This document shows positions 9,068 to 17,745 of a DNA stretch of 64,000 nt, in pieces; position 1 is the first letter of the stretch; each line of letters opens with the position of its first letter. The notes under the pieces were generated by a model that was not told where the DNA came from, did no database searches, and worked only from the letters and a program-made list of their open reading frames with translations. Source of the stretch: Neptunomonas antarctica (lineage in GTDB: Bacteria > Pseudomonadota > Gammaproteobacteria > Pseudomonadales > Balneatricaceae); assembly GCF_001305295.1 (NCBI RefSeq), contig NZ_LJSI01000028.1, forward strand, positions 1 to 64,000, in the 5' to 3' direction. A program made the translations under genes and the position numbers.

Positions 9068-10176
9068 CCAATGCGCACCAGCTTTTAGCCAAACGCCGCC
9101 GTGGAGACACCTCTGTTGCTGCTCTGTCGGTAAAGCAAATTAGCGAACAGTTATCGCTGGCTGTCGACCGCGTGATGACCGAAGGCTCTATTTATGACCG
9201 TGAATTAGCCGCCTTAGCGATCAAGCAGTCTGCAGGCGATTTGGTTGAAGCGATCTTTCTGTTAAGAGCGTACCGAACCACGTTAAGTCGCTTTTATACC
9301 AGCGAACCGATTAACACCACGCAGATGCAGGTCGAACGCCGCATCTCCGCCACCTTTAAAGATCTGCCCGGTGGGCAGGTTCTGGGATCTACGTTTGATT
9401 ACACCCATCGCCTGTTGGATTTTAAACTGCTGGCGGAGGATGGAATAGCGACGCCATCTGCTTCAGTGGCTGCAACAACAGAACAGACGTCAGCATCGGA
9501 GCAAGCATCAGAACCAGAACCAGAAAAAATGACCCGTGTGTTGAAAATGTTGGAGCGGGAAGGCTTGTTAGTCGAAGAAACAGACGACGACTCCACACCA
9601 GCCGATGTGACACAGGATCCGCCCACTTACCCCTGTGATCGCAGTGCACGTTTACAGTCACTGGTACGTGGCGATGAAGGCTTTCTGCTGGCATTAGGCT
9701 ATTCCACACAACGCGGTTATGGTCGCAACCATCCGTTTGCCGGAGAGATCAGAACCGGTGAAGTCGACGTCGCCATTACACCGGACGAGCTGGGATTCAG
9801 CATTGATATCGGCACTATTCAGGTGACCGAATGCGAAATGATTAATGGTTTTAGCAAACTCGAAGACAACGACGTTAAATTCACGCGGGGCTATGGTCTG
9901 GCCTTTGGCCAAAGCGAGCGTAAAACACTGTCGATGGGGCTGGTTGATCGCGCCTTGCAGGCAGAACGCTACGATGAAGAAAGAATATCCCCTGCTCAGC
10001 AGGAAGAGTTTGTGCTGTCGCATTGCGATAACGTAGAAGCATCGGGCTTTGTATCACACCTTAAGCTTCCCCACTACGTTGACTTCCAGGCCGAACTCGA
10101 ACTACTGAGACGTCTGCGTAAGGAAAACCCCACATCCGCTAAACCAGTCACACCCGTTCAGGAGAAAGGCGAATGA
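9031..10176 (+). CDS. phnI: C-P lyase subunit PhnI
   Basis: A 381-residue PhnI, beginning MYVAVKGGEQAI as in the family. PhnI acts as the nucleosidase subunit, replacing adenine at C1' of ATP with phosphonate together with PhnGHJL. Residues about 150-170 form a low-complexity Ser/Glu/Pro insertion (EQASEPEPEK), and another acidic patch precedes the conserved LVRGDEGFLLALGYSTQRGYGRNHPF block. The C-terminal FVSHLKLPHYVDFQAEL is also typical. The ribosome site GGAGG lies before the second of two similar starts, supporting 9031. It overlaps phnJ by four bases. Confidence 0.95.
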   Translation: MYVAVKGGEQAITNAHQLLAKRRRGDTSVAALSVKQISEQLSLAVDRVMTEGSIYDRELAALAIKQSAGDLVEAIFLLRAYRTTLSRFYTSEPINTTQMQVERRISATFKDLPGGQVLGSTFDYTHRLLDFKLLAEDGIATPSASVAATTEQTSASEQASEPEPEKMTRVLKMLEREGLLVEETDDDSTPADVTQDPPTYPCDRSARLQSLVRGDEGFLLALGYSTQRGYGRNHPFAGEIRTGEVDVAITPDELGFSIDIGTIQVTECEMINGFSKLEDNDVKFTRGYGLAFGQSERKTLSMGLVDRALQAERYDEERISPAQQEEFVLSHCDNVEASGFVSHLKLPHYVDFQAELELLRRLRKENPTSAKPVTPVQEKGE

Positions 10177-11087
10177 GCGCTGCAACCATACGCGATGGCT
10201 ATAATTTCGCTTATCTCGACGAGCAAACCAAACGCATGATCCGCCGCGCCTTACTGAAAGCCGTCGCTATTCCCGGCTATCAGGTGCCTTTCGGAGGCCG
10301 CGAGATGCCAATGCCCTATGGCTGGGGAACCGGCGGCATGCAGGTAACCGCTGCCGTAATTGGTGCAGACGATGTGCTCAAAGTAATAGATCAGGGGGCC
10401 GACGACACCACCAATGCGGTGAGTATCCGCGCCTTTTTTAAAGATCTGACGGGCGTAGAAACAACGGAGAAAACCCGTGAGGCTTCTTTAATACAAACAC
10501 GCCACCGGATTCCTGAAGCTGCACTGCAAGAAGATCAGATTCTGGTGTATCAGGTGCCAATTCCTGAGCCATTACGTTTTATTGAGCCCAGTGAAGTCGA
10601 AACCCGAAAAATGCATGCCCTGGAAGATTACGGTGTGATGCACGTGAAGCTGTATGAGGATATTGCTCACTTTGGCCATATCGCGACTACCTATGCGTAC
10701 CCGGTCATGGTTAACGGGCGCTACATTATGGATCCGTCACCTATTCCTAAATTCGACAATCCAAAAATGCATCAGATGCCAGCCCTGCAACTGTTTGGTG
10801 CAGGTCGTGAAAAACGTATCTATGCGATTCCGCCTTACACCGATGTTAAAAGCCTCGACTTTGAAGATCATCCCTTCGAAATACAGCAGTGGGATGAGTC
10901 ATGTGCGATCTGTGGATCACACGAAAGTTTTCTGGATGAGGTCATCATGGATGACCTGGGCACCCGTAGTTTTATCTGTTCCGACACTGATTTCTGTCGT
11001 GAACGCGGGCCTATTGAGGAATCTATTAACATGCCCGTTGATACGCCTATTGATACGCCCATCGATATTTTACGAGAGACTCTCTAA
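10173..11087 (+). CDS. phnJ: C-P lyase radical-SAM subunit PhnJ
   Basis: PhnJ is the radical-SAM enzyme that cleaves the C-P bond of ribose-1-phosphonate-5-phosphate. The unusual cluster-binding motif is intact: Cys244 and Cys247 in CAIC, Cys269 and Cys275 in ICSDTDFC, with the same spacing as E. coli Cys241/244/266/272. The C-terminus (304 residues in all) ends in a short VDTPIDTPID repeat not needed for the fold. It overlaps phnI and phnK by a few bases, implying translational coupling. Confidence 0.96.
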   Translation: MSAATIRDGYNFAYLDEQTKRMIRRALLKAVAIPGYQVPFGGREMPMPYGWGTGGMQVTAAVIGADDVLKVIDQGADDTTNAVSIRAFFKDLTGVETTEKTREASLIQTRHRIPEAALQEDQILVYQVPIPEPLRFIEPSEVETRKMHALEDYGVMHVKLYEDIAHFGHIATTYAYPVMVNGRYIMDPSPIPKFDNPKMHQMPALQLFGAGREKRIYAIPPYTDVKSLDFEDHPFEIQQWDESCAICGSHESFLDEVIMDDLGTRSFICSDTDFCRERGPIEESINMPVDTPIDTPIDILRETL

Positions 11088-11863
11088 TGCAATCCGAACC
11101 ACTATTACGCGTCAACAATCTATCCAAACTCTACGCGCCGGGTAAAGGCTGCGAAGAGATCAGCCTGGACTTATACCCCGGTGAAGTACTCGGCATTGTC
11201 GGCGAATCCGGCTCGGGTAAATCCACACTGCTGACGAGTTTATCCGCAAGACTGGAACCCAACGCAGGCGAAGTACTCTACCGGAACGCCAAAAATGAAT
11301 GGCTCAATTTATACGAACTGCCGGAATCCGAGCGCCGCCGCCTGTTGCGCACCGAATGGGGTGTCGTCCACCAACATGCCCGCGATGGTTTACGGATGGG
11401 CGTATCGGCCGGCGCTAATATCGGCGAACGCCTGATGGCGGTTGGTCAGCGTCACTACGGCAATATCCGCAAGGAAGGTTTGCGCTGGATGGAAGATGTT
11501 GAGCTGGATGTGAGCCGGATTGATGATAAACCCAACACCTACTCAGGCGGTATGCAGCAGCGCTTACAGATAGCACGCAACCTGGTTACGCATCCACGGC
11601 TGGTCTTTATGGATGAGCCGACGGGCGGTTTAGATGTTTCCGTACAGGCGCGTATTCTGGATCTGCTGCGCACCCTGGTTAGAGATCTGAATCTGGCGGT
11701 GGTGATTGTCACCCACGATTTAGCCGTCGCCCGCCTGCTGGCTCAGCGTTTAGTGGTTATGCGTCATGGAAAAATTGTCGAAACCGGTCTCACTGATCAG
11801 GTACTAGACGACCCGCAACACCCCTACACACAACTGTTGGTCTCATCAGTTTTGACACCTTAA
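11087..11863 (+). CDS. phnK: C-P lyase ATPase subunit PhnK
   Basis: A 258-residue ABC-type ATPase without membrane partners. Walker A GESGSGKST, signature YSGGMQQRLQIARNL, Walker B MDEPTGGLDVS and the H-loop THD are intact. In E. coli PhnK binds the PhnGHIJ core and, with PhnL, drives conformational cycling of C-P lyase. The ATG shares bases with the phnJ stop (TAATG). Confidence 0.94.
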   Translation: MQSEPLLRVNNLSKLYAPGKGCEEISLDLYPGEVLGIVGESGSGKSTLLTSLSARLEPNAGEVLYRNAKNEWLNLYELPESERRRLLRTEWGVVHQHARDGLRMGVSAGANIGERLMAVGQRHYGNIRKEGLRWMEDVELDVSRIDDKPNTYSGGMQQRLQIARNLVTHPRLVFMDEPTGGLDVSVQARILDLLRTLVRDLNLAVVIVTHDLAVARLLAQRLVVMRHGKIVETGLTDQVLDDPQHPYTQLLVSSVLTP

Positions 11864-11881
11864 CCTGACAGGAGAGATGAG

Positions 11882-12652
11882 ATGACCCTTCAAATGACAA
11901 CTCAGTTAAAAACGCAGGCGACGACTCAGTTAACGGCTCAATTAAAAGTAATGATTGACGTTCAGGGACTATCGAAAACCTTCACGCTGCACAACCAGGG
12001 CGGCATTCAGCTTAAGGTACTGAATAATGTAAACCTGCAGGTGAATGCAGGCGAGTGTACTGTCCTGCACGGAGAAAGTGGCGCCGGTAAAAGTACGCTG
12101 CTGCGTACGTTATACGCTAATTACCTCCCCAGTCAGGGAGCGATAAACATTTGGCATCGTCATGAGATGATCAATCTGGCAACCGCTCATAGCCGCCTGT
12201 TAATGGAAATCCGCAAAGAGACACTCGGCTATGTCAGCCAGTTTTTACGGGTTATTCCCCGCGTTTCAACACTGGATGTTGTGATGCAACCTTTACGTGA
12301 GCGCGGTGTTTGTGAAGCAGAGTCTCGCGCTAAAGCCGCCGACCTGCTGACCCAGCTGAACATTCCTGAACGCTTATGGGCACTGGCACCCAGTACCTTT
12401 TCGGGTGGCGAGCAGCAGCGGGTCAATATCGCCCGTGGTTTCATTGTCGACTACCCGATTCTATTGCTGGATGAGCCGACCGCGTCATTAGACCAGCGTA
12501 ACTCTGAGGTAGTGATCAAACTGATTCAACAAGCATTATCACGCGGGACAGCCGTCGTCGGCATCTTCCATGATGCCGTAGTAAGAGAAAGCGTAGCCGA
12601 TCATTTTTTTGATGTTAACCGGGAAGCCGAGCCAGCGGCCGTTGATTTTTAA
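11882..12652 (+). CDS. phnL: C-P lyase ATPase subunit PhnL with repetitive N-terminal extension
   Basis: A 256-residue ABC-type ATPase with Walker [10 protein letters not shown], signature [15 protein letters not shown] and Walker [11 protein letters not shown]. PhnL works with PhnK on the C-P lyase core. The family normally begins at the equivalent of Met24 ([11 protein letters not shown], base 11951). Here about 23 extra residues made of Thr/Gln/Leu repeats ([16 protein letters not shown]) precede it. A good ribosome site, AGGAGAG, sits about 8 bases before the ATG at 11882, so the extension is probably translated. Confidence 0.93.
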   Translation: MTLQMTTQLKTQATTQLTAQLKVMIDVQGLSKTFTLHNQGGIQLKVLNNVNLQVNAGECTVLHGESGAGKSTLLRTLYANYLPSQGAINIWHRHEMINLATAHSRLLMEIRKETLGYVSQFLRVIPRVSTLDVVMQPLRERGVCEAESRAKAADLLTQLNIPERLWALAPSTFSGGEQQRVNIARGFIVDYPILLLDEPTASLDQRNSEVVIKLIQQALSRGTAVVGIFHDAVVRESVADHFFDVNREAEPAAVDF

Positions 12653-12667
12653 CAGGGGAGTAATCAC

Positions 12668-13804
12668 GTGATTTTAACCAATGCACAGATAGTTTTATCC
12701 AACGAGGTTATTAACGGCACGCTCACGGTTGAAAATGGCATTATCAGCAGTATTGACCACGGAAGTGTCACGCTTCCCGGTGCGCTCGATTGTCAGGGTG
12801 GGTTCCTCACACCCGGCATGATTGAACTGCACACCGACAACATGGAAAAGCACTTCACGCCTCGTCCCGGTGTTGTCTGGCCAGCAATTCAGGCATTTAA
12901 AGTCCATGACGCCCAGATGATTAGCGCGGGCATCACCACTGTTTTTGATGCCATCTCTATCGGTGATGTTATTCAGGGTAGTGAACGCCTGAATAACCTG
13001 ACGCGTATGGTCGATGCACTCAGTGAATCTCGCGAGCGAAAACTCAGCCGCGCAGATCACTTGCTACATCTTCGCTGCGAAGTCAGTCACAAAGACACAT
13101 TAGCTATGTTTAATGCGTTACTCGAAAGAACACCGGCGCAGTTGGTATCCGTTATGGATCACTCACCCGGTCAGCGTCAATTTGCCAGCTTAGAAAAATA
13201 CCGTGAATATTATCAGGGTAAATACAAACTGTCGGATGTAGAGATGGACGTGTTCGTAGAACGCCAAACTCAGTCCAGCCGTTTATATAGTGATACCTTT
13301 CGCGAACAGATCTGCGACACCTGTAACCGTTTAGGTATACCACTGGCCAGCCACGACGATGCGACTCAGGCGCATGTTGACGAATCCCACCACTACAACA
13401 TGGTGATTGCTGAGTTTCCGACCACAGCGGAGGCGGCAAAAGCAGCGCATCAAAAAGGTATGGGCGTCATGATGGGCGCACCGAATGTTGTTCGTGGTGG
13501 TTCTCATTCTGGTAACATTGCAGCCCATACATTAGCGTCAGAAGGCGTGCTGGACATTCTCTCCAGCGACTATTACCCAGCCAGCTTATTGGATGCCGCT
13601 TTTAAAATCGCCGCACTTGAATCGAATCAATATGATCTGCCTCAAGCGGTCGCGCTGGTAAGCCATAAACCCGCGGATGCCGTCGGCTTACATGATCGCG
13701 GCCGCATTCAGCCCGGTTGTAAGGCTGATCTGGTATGGAGCACCCTGACCAATGACCATATCCATATTGAACAGGTATGGAAGAATGGAAATCGAGCATT
13801 CTAA
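12668..13804 (+). CDS. phnM: RPnTP diphosphatase PhnM (amidohydrolase fold)
   Basis: A 378-residue metal-dependent hydrolase that removes pyrophosphate from ribose-1-phosphonate-5-triphosphate, making the substrate for PhnJ. Metal-binding motifs are visible: HTDNMEKH near residue 56, MDHSPGQRQF, SHDDATQAHVDESH and LSSDYYP. The start is a GTG at 12668 with GGGGAG upstream. The gene ends in TAA directly abutting the phnN ATG. Confidence 0.95.
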   Translation: MILTNAQIVLSNEVINGTLTVENGIISSIDHGSVTLPGALDCQGGFLTPGMIELHTDNMEKHFTPRPGVVWPAIQAFKVHDAQMISAGITTVFDAISIGDVIQGSERLNNLTRMVDALSESRERKLSRADHLLHLRCEVSHKDTLAMFNALLERTPAQLVSVMDHSPGQRQFASLEKYREYYQGKYKLSDVEMDVFVERQTQSSRLYSDTFREQICDTCNRLGIPLASHDDATQAHVDESHHYNMVIAEFPTTAEAAKAAHQKGMGVMMGAPNVVRGGSHSGNIAAHTLASEGVLDILSSDYYPASLLDAAFKIAALESNQYDLPQAVALVSHKPADAVGLHDRGRIQPGCKADLVWSTLTNDHIHIEQVWKNGNRAF

Positions 13805-14374
13805 ATGGCAAAAATAATCTACCTGATGGGGCCTTCCGGTAGTGGTAAGGACTCCATCATTTCAGCACTGAGAAAACACTTGCACCCAGGTGCAGGGTTA
13901 ATGATTGCTCATCGCTATATCACACGTCATTGGCAATCGGGTGGTGAAAACCATATCGAATTAACGGACACTGAATTCGCACTGAGAAAAAACCTGGGGT
14001 TGTTCTCGCTAAGCTGGGAAGCTAACGGGCATCAATACGGTATTGGCAGTGAAGTCGATACCTGGTTGAAGGCAAATCACTCGGTTATTGTTAACGGTTC
14101 ACGCGAACATTTACCAGAAGCGATCGAACACTACGCCGAACAACTCATTCCGGTATTGATAGATGTCGAAGAAACGAGCCTGCGTGAGCGTTTAACGCAA
14201 CGCAGCAGAGAATCCGGGGAAGAGATAGAAGCGCGGATATTACGCTCTAGAGGCTATGCAGAAAGCCTTAACAGACGATGCTATGTCATCAGTAATAACG
14301 GCGACCTGGATCAAGCCGTGACTGCATTAGCGCGCTTAATTGATCAACTCACCACGGCAACTATTAATGTTTAA
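13805..14374 (+). CDS. phnN: Ribose 1,5-bisphosphate phosphokinase PhnN
   Basis: A 189-residue P-loop kinase of the guanylate-kinase-like fold, with GPSGSGKDS at about residues 9-17 and RYITRHWQSGGENH as the substrate region. PhnN phosphorylates ribose 1,5-bisphosphate to PRPP, the last step of phosphonate carbon salvage. It follows phnM with no gap. Confidence 0.94.
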   Translation: MAKIIYLMGPSGSGKDSIISALRKHLHPGAGLMIAHRYITRHWQSGGENHIELTDTEFALRKNLGLFSLSWEANGHQYGIGSEVDTWLKANHSVIVNGSREHLPEAIEHYAEQLIPVLIDVEETSLRERLTQRSRESGEEIEARILRSRGYAESLNRRCYVISNNGDLDQAVTALARLIDQLTTATINV

Positions 14375-14414
14375 ATCTTATGTTTTAAATCTTATGTTTG
14401 AAAGCTTATGTTTG
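14373..14414 (+). repeat. Three tandem 14-bp repeats containing the phnP start codon
   Basis: Units of 14 bp, AAATCTTATGTTTT, AAATCTTATGTTTG and AAAGCTTATGTTTG, lie head to tail from 14373 to 14414. Each has an ATG (14380, 14394, 14408). Because the period is 14, the three ATGs fall in three different frames; only 14408 opens phnP. The others stop after 2 and 8 codons. Confidence 0.9.
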
Positions 14415-15226
14415 ATATAGAATTCACAGGAACCGGTAACGCCGGACAAGTCCCGGTGTGGGGCTGCCAGTGCAAAGCTTGCCTACGCGCCATCGCAATT
14501 CCAGCCCAGCGACGTGCTCCTTGTAGCCTCGCTATACGTACGTCCCTTGGAATTACTTTGCTGGACGCTGGCAGAACTGATTTAGCAGAACGTTATGCCT
14601 TTGATGATATTCATCGAATTGTTCTGACACATTTTCATATGGATCATGTGCAGGGGTTATTTCACTTACGCTGGTCAGAGAGAGAAGAAAAAATTCCGGT
14701 ATTTCGTCCCGATGACCCCGCAGGTGCTGATGATCTTTATAAACATCCGGGTGTGCTTACTTTCCAACCCCCTTTTACCCCCTTCCAACCGGTTATGTGG
14801 GAAGACTTCACGCTGACACCGCTACCTTTACAGCACTCAAAAGTTACGCTGGGGTACCTGCTCGAAAAAGATGATTTCAGGATCGCTTATTTAACCGACA
14901 CTGTGGGTTTGCCCGCGAAAACGGAAGTATTTCTCAGCAACCTGTCTCCTGGCACTCTGGATTATCTGATTATCGACTGCTCCGAACCCCCTCGCGACAT
15001 ACCGCCTAAAAACCATAATGACGTCAATATGGTGCTTAGAATTCATCAGCAGCTTCGACCCAAAAAAATGATCCTTACACATATCAGCCATCGCCTGGAC
15101 TGTTGGCTAATAGATAACCCACATGCCATCCCTGACAACTTTATTATTGCTTATGACGGTATGATTATTTCAGCACCATCAATGACTGCTAATAAGCAGC
15201 TGATTAGCCACGAGTGTAAGCTATGA
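14408..15226 (+). CDS. phnP: Phosphoribosyl cyclic phosphodiesterase PhnP (metallo-beta-lactamase fold)
   Basis: A 272-residue enzyme opening 5-phosphoribosyl 1,2-cyclic phosphate to ribose 1,5-bisphosphate. The metal motif HFHMDH is at 75-80. The structural zinc site near the N-terminus is visible as WGCQCKAC (19-25), and THISH and HSK elements complete the family pattern. No clear ribosome site precedes the ATG; instead the start lies in a 14-bp tandem repeat, so expression may depend on coupling with phnN. It is the last phn gene; no phnO acetyltransferase follows and no obvious terminator is seen. Confidence 0.94.
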   Translation: MFDIEFTGTGNAGQVPVWGCQCKACLRAIAIPAQRRAPCSLAIRTSLGITLLDAGRTDLAERYAFDDIHRIVLTHFHMDHVQGLFHLRWSEREEKIPVFRPDDPAGADDLYKHPGVLTFQPPFTPFQPVMWEDFTLTPLPLQHSKVTLGYLLEKDDFRIAYLTDTVGLPAKTEVFLSNLSPGTLDYLIIDCSEPPRDIPPKNHNDVNMVLRIHQQLRPKKMILTHISHRLDCWLIDNPHAIPDNFIIAYDGMIISAPSMTANKQLISHECKL

Positions 15227-15289
15227 TTAAGTGCTTGAAGGCATACCATGCCGTATCGCTTGTTAACACTGCCTGAGTCTTATGGATAA

Positions 15290-15982
15290 TCAGGTTAATG
15301 AATAGGACACCGCTTTTTTGGCATGTATTTCAGTCGTATCAAACAACAGCATATCAGTATCTGATTGCTGAATCAGAAGACCTATTTCCGTACAGCCCAG
15401 AATAACAGCTTCCACTCCCTGATCAGCCATCTGGTTAATGATTCGTAAATATTCCTGTTTGGAATGCTCTGAAATCTGTCCTAAACACAACTCTTTATAG
15501 ATGACATCATGAACAATAAGACAGTCACCTTCATTAGGTATCAGAACATCTAAGCCATACTGACGAATTAAGCGACCTTTATAAAAATCCTGTTCCATTG
15601 TAAATTGTGTACCTAACAAGCCAACGCGCTTAATCCCCAGAGCAACTAACGCCTCTGCAGTCGCATCTGCAATGTGTAATAAAGGTATATTTATTGTCGC
15701 TTCAATTTCATCTGCGACTTTATGCATGGTATTAGTACAAATAACCAAACAATCCGCACCGCCAGCCTGTACGCTGAGTGCGGCATGCTTAAGTATATCA
15801 GCCGTTGTCGCCCAGTCACCTTGATGCTGACACGTTTCTATGGGCTGAAAATCGACACTGTGTAAGATAATCTTTGCAGAGTGAAGTCCGCCTAATTGCT
15901 GCTTTATGCCTTCATTAATCAGACGGTAATAACTCGCGGTACTTTCCCAGCTCATACCCCCTAGTAAACCAATCGTGCGCAT
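15290..15982 (-). CDS. Aspartate/glutamate racemase family protein
   Basis: This 230-residue protein begins MRTIGLLGGMSWEST and has the two catalytic cysteines of the family: Cys82 in LVICTNTMH and Cys197 in ILGCTEI. It most resembles YgeA/RacX-type amino-acid racemases, which interconvert L and D isomers without cofactor; the preferred amino acid is not evident. It lies on the same strand just downstream of a LysR regulator gene, with 63 bp between them, and may be its target. Confidence 0.88.
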   Translation of the reverse strand: MRTIGLLGGMSWESTASYYRLINEGIKQQLGGLHSAKIILHSVDFQPIETCQHQGDWATTADILKHAALSVQAGGADCLVICTNTMHKVADEIEATINIPLLHIADATAEALVALGIKRVGLLGTQFTMEQDFYKGRLIRQYGLDVLIPNEGDCLIVHDVIYKELCLGQISEHSKQEYLRIINQMADQGVEAVILGCTEIGLLIQQSDTDMLLFDTTEIHAKKAVSYSLT

Positions 15983-16045
15983 AAAACTCCTTATAAAACG
16001 CCTTACGTCATCGATGTATGTTATTTAACATTTATATCTTGTACC

Positions 16046-16936
16046 TCAAACACAACTCTTGTGCATCTCATCAATAACCCAATCCTTAAACGCTTGCATA
16101 CCGTATGTTAAGAGCCTGTTTTTCTGATGCACAAGGTAAAAAGATTTGTGTGTATCGAGCATAAGATTAAACGGCATTACTAGCTTACCTTCATTTATCT
16201 CTCTCGATGTCAGTGTACTGTCAGCTAACGCCACGCCTAATCCTTCTTGTGCTGCCGCCGTCGCCAATTGACTACTTGATAGTTGCAAGCCTCGCCCGAA
16301 ACCTGATTTTTCAACGCCCGCCAATTGTAACCATTCCGGCCACTCATAAAGACGTGTACTCACTTGAATCAACGTATGTTTACGTAAATCTTCTGGCGTA
16401 TTCAAAGGCCTGGAGCCTAACAATGACGGACTACACACAGGTACTAACAACACATTTCTTAGAAAATGCACGTCTATGTCGTGCCAATCTCCACTGCCAA
16501 AATAGATTGCCATATCCGTATTGGATTTATTGAAATCAATTAATCCTGTAGACGCCGTTATCTGCAATTCTACATCGGGATACTTTTCCTGAAAGCGCTG
16601 CATCCTGGGCATTAACCAACGGGTTAAAAAATTCGGGGCTACACTAATCGTTATTATGTCTGATTCCGGATTTGCTGTGAGACGCTTAGTAGCAATTTCA
16701 ATCTCATCCAATGCATATTTAATCGACACTAAATATTGCTCACCCAAAGGGGTCAGTTCAACTTTCCTTTTATTTCTTCGAAAAAGCACCAGACCCAAGT
16801 ATTCCTCAAGGGTTTTAATTTGATGACTGACGGCTGATGCCGTAACAGAAAGCTCTTCTGCAGCGGCAGCGAAGCTCTGATTACGAGCAGCGGCTTCAAA
16901 TATCCGAATTGAATTAAGTGGAGGTAAGCGTCTGAT
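16046..16936 (-). CDS. LysR-family transcriptional regulator with an apparent ATC start codon
   Basis: Read from an ATC at 16936, this frame gives 296 residues, a normal LysR length. The N-terminus RRLPPLNSIRIFEAAARNQS and helix-turn-helix AAEELSVTASAVSHQIKTLE resemble the GcvA-like branch. An LysR substrate-binding domain follows (about 90-290). The first ATG in frame lies at 16798, after the DNA-recognition helix, and would delete most of the binding domain. No ATG, GTG or TTG occurs between the upstream in-frame stop and the conserved region. AGGGG (16948-16944) sits 7 bases before the ATC, supporting initiation there. Alternatives are a sequencing error or a small mutation of the start. 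Confidence 0.75.
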   Translation of the reverse strand: MRRLPPLNSIRIFEAAARNQSFAAAAEELSVTASAVSHQIKTLEEYLGLVLFRRNKRKVELTPLGEQYLVSIKYALDEIEIATKRLTANPESDIITISVAPNFLTRWLMPRMQRFQEKYPDVELQITASTGLIDFNKSNTDMAIYFGSGDWHDIDVHFLRNVLLVPVCSPSLLGSRPLNTPEDLRKHTLIQVSTRLYEWPEWLQLAGVEKSGFGRGLQLSSSQLATAAAQEGLGVALADSTLTSREINEGKLVMPFNLMLDTHKSFYLVHQKNRLLTYGMQAFKDWVIDEMHKSCV

Positions 16937-17056
16937 GATGAAACCCCTATTGATTAGTTTTATTCATTATTTTGATGAAAATTGGTCGTTTGTGCAATCT
17001 TTATTAAGACTTTAGTATGAATATTAATTAACCAATACACATAAGCGAGAAAGAGC

Positions 17057-17239
17057 ATGGACACTGAATTGAAATTGGATATCAACGGTAACGTAGATAC
17101 AGATTATTATATCAAGCAAGCTTATCAACTACGCCACGAATATAACGCTGCACTTATCCTAAAGCTTACTACTAAAATCAAAGCACTTTTTAGCTTTGAA
17201 TTACCTAAAATTTTCACAGGCCGGCCTACACATCACTAA
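17057..17239 (+). CDS. Small uncharacterised protein (60 aa), RSP_7527-like
   Basis: A 60-residue protein with ELKLDINGNVDTDYYIKQAYQLR at its start, a pattern I recall from small proteins annotated as the RSP_7527 family in proteobacteria; function unknown. The second half contains a Lys/Phe-rich segment and a basic end. ATG is preceded by GAGAAAGAG, a plausible ribosome site. It diverges from the LysR gene, a classic arrangement for a regulator and a target, with about 120 bp between. Confidence 0.6.
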   Translation: MDTELKLDINGNVDTDYYIKQAYQLRHEYNAALILKLTTKIKALFSFELPKIFTGRPTHH

Positions 17240-17266
17240 TGCTAGAATGATAAGCAATCTCATTTT

Positions 17267-17294
17267 GGGGCTAACATGGCCCCGAGAATTTTTA
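17267..17294 (+). terminator. Possible terminator after the 60-aa gene
   Basis: GGGGC and GCCCC form a short GC stem with a 7-base loop, followed by GAGAATTTTTAT. It lies 28 bp past the stop of the small gene. Confidence 0.5.
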
Positions 17295-17706
17295 TCTTCC
17301 CTGATACCCCCTCTGAACTGATAACCCCTCTGAAAACCCCATTACAAATAAAGGGCTAGTGATAGCTTGCATGTGCGTAGGACGCTAATTCTAACGATAA
17401 GTATTCTGCATTATGACCTCTGATTACTACTAAATCCTTATCCAAAGCAGAATTCATCAAAAGCTTCAGACATCAAAAACACTACACTGCGCTAACAAAA
17501 CGTCCTATCTGATTAATATCACGATTATTATTTCTTCCTACATGTAATTCACATATCTGCCATTCCGATAGAGGCTCACCATGAAGACCTGAAAATGGCG
17601 ATTATGCCATTATCTGTCCTTTCGGCGAAGACCAGTTCTATTGGTAATTCTATTAGCGGCTTCCTGGCTAAGAAACGGTAAGATAGCGATTAATTCTAAG
17701 CAAAAA
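17295..17706. other. Intergenic stretch without a confident gene
   Basis: AT-rich sequence between the small protein gene and the ppiD terminator. The only coding-like item is a 28-codon frame at 17595-17681 (+) encoding MAIMPLSVLSAKTSS and ending in LAKKR. It has no clear ribosome site. No repeat or RNA structure is recognised. Confidence 0.5.
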
Positions 17707-17734
17707 AAAACGCACCAAAAGGTGCGTTTTATAT
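17707..17734 (-). terminator. Terminator downstream of ppiD
   Basis: AAAACGCACC pairs with GGTGCGTTTT around a 4-base AAAA loop. On the minus strand the stem is followed by a run of T; T's also follow on the plus strand, so it may work both ways. Confidence 0.88.
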
Positions 17735-17745
17735 CTTGTAAAAAA

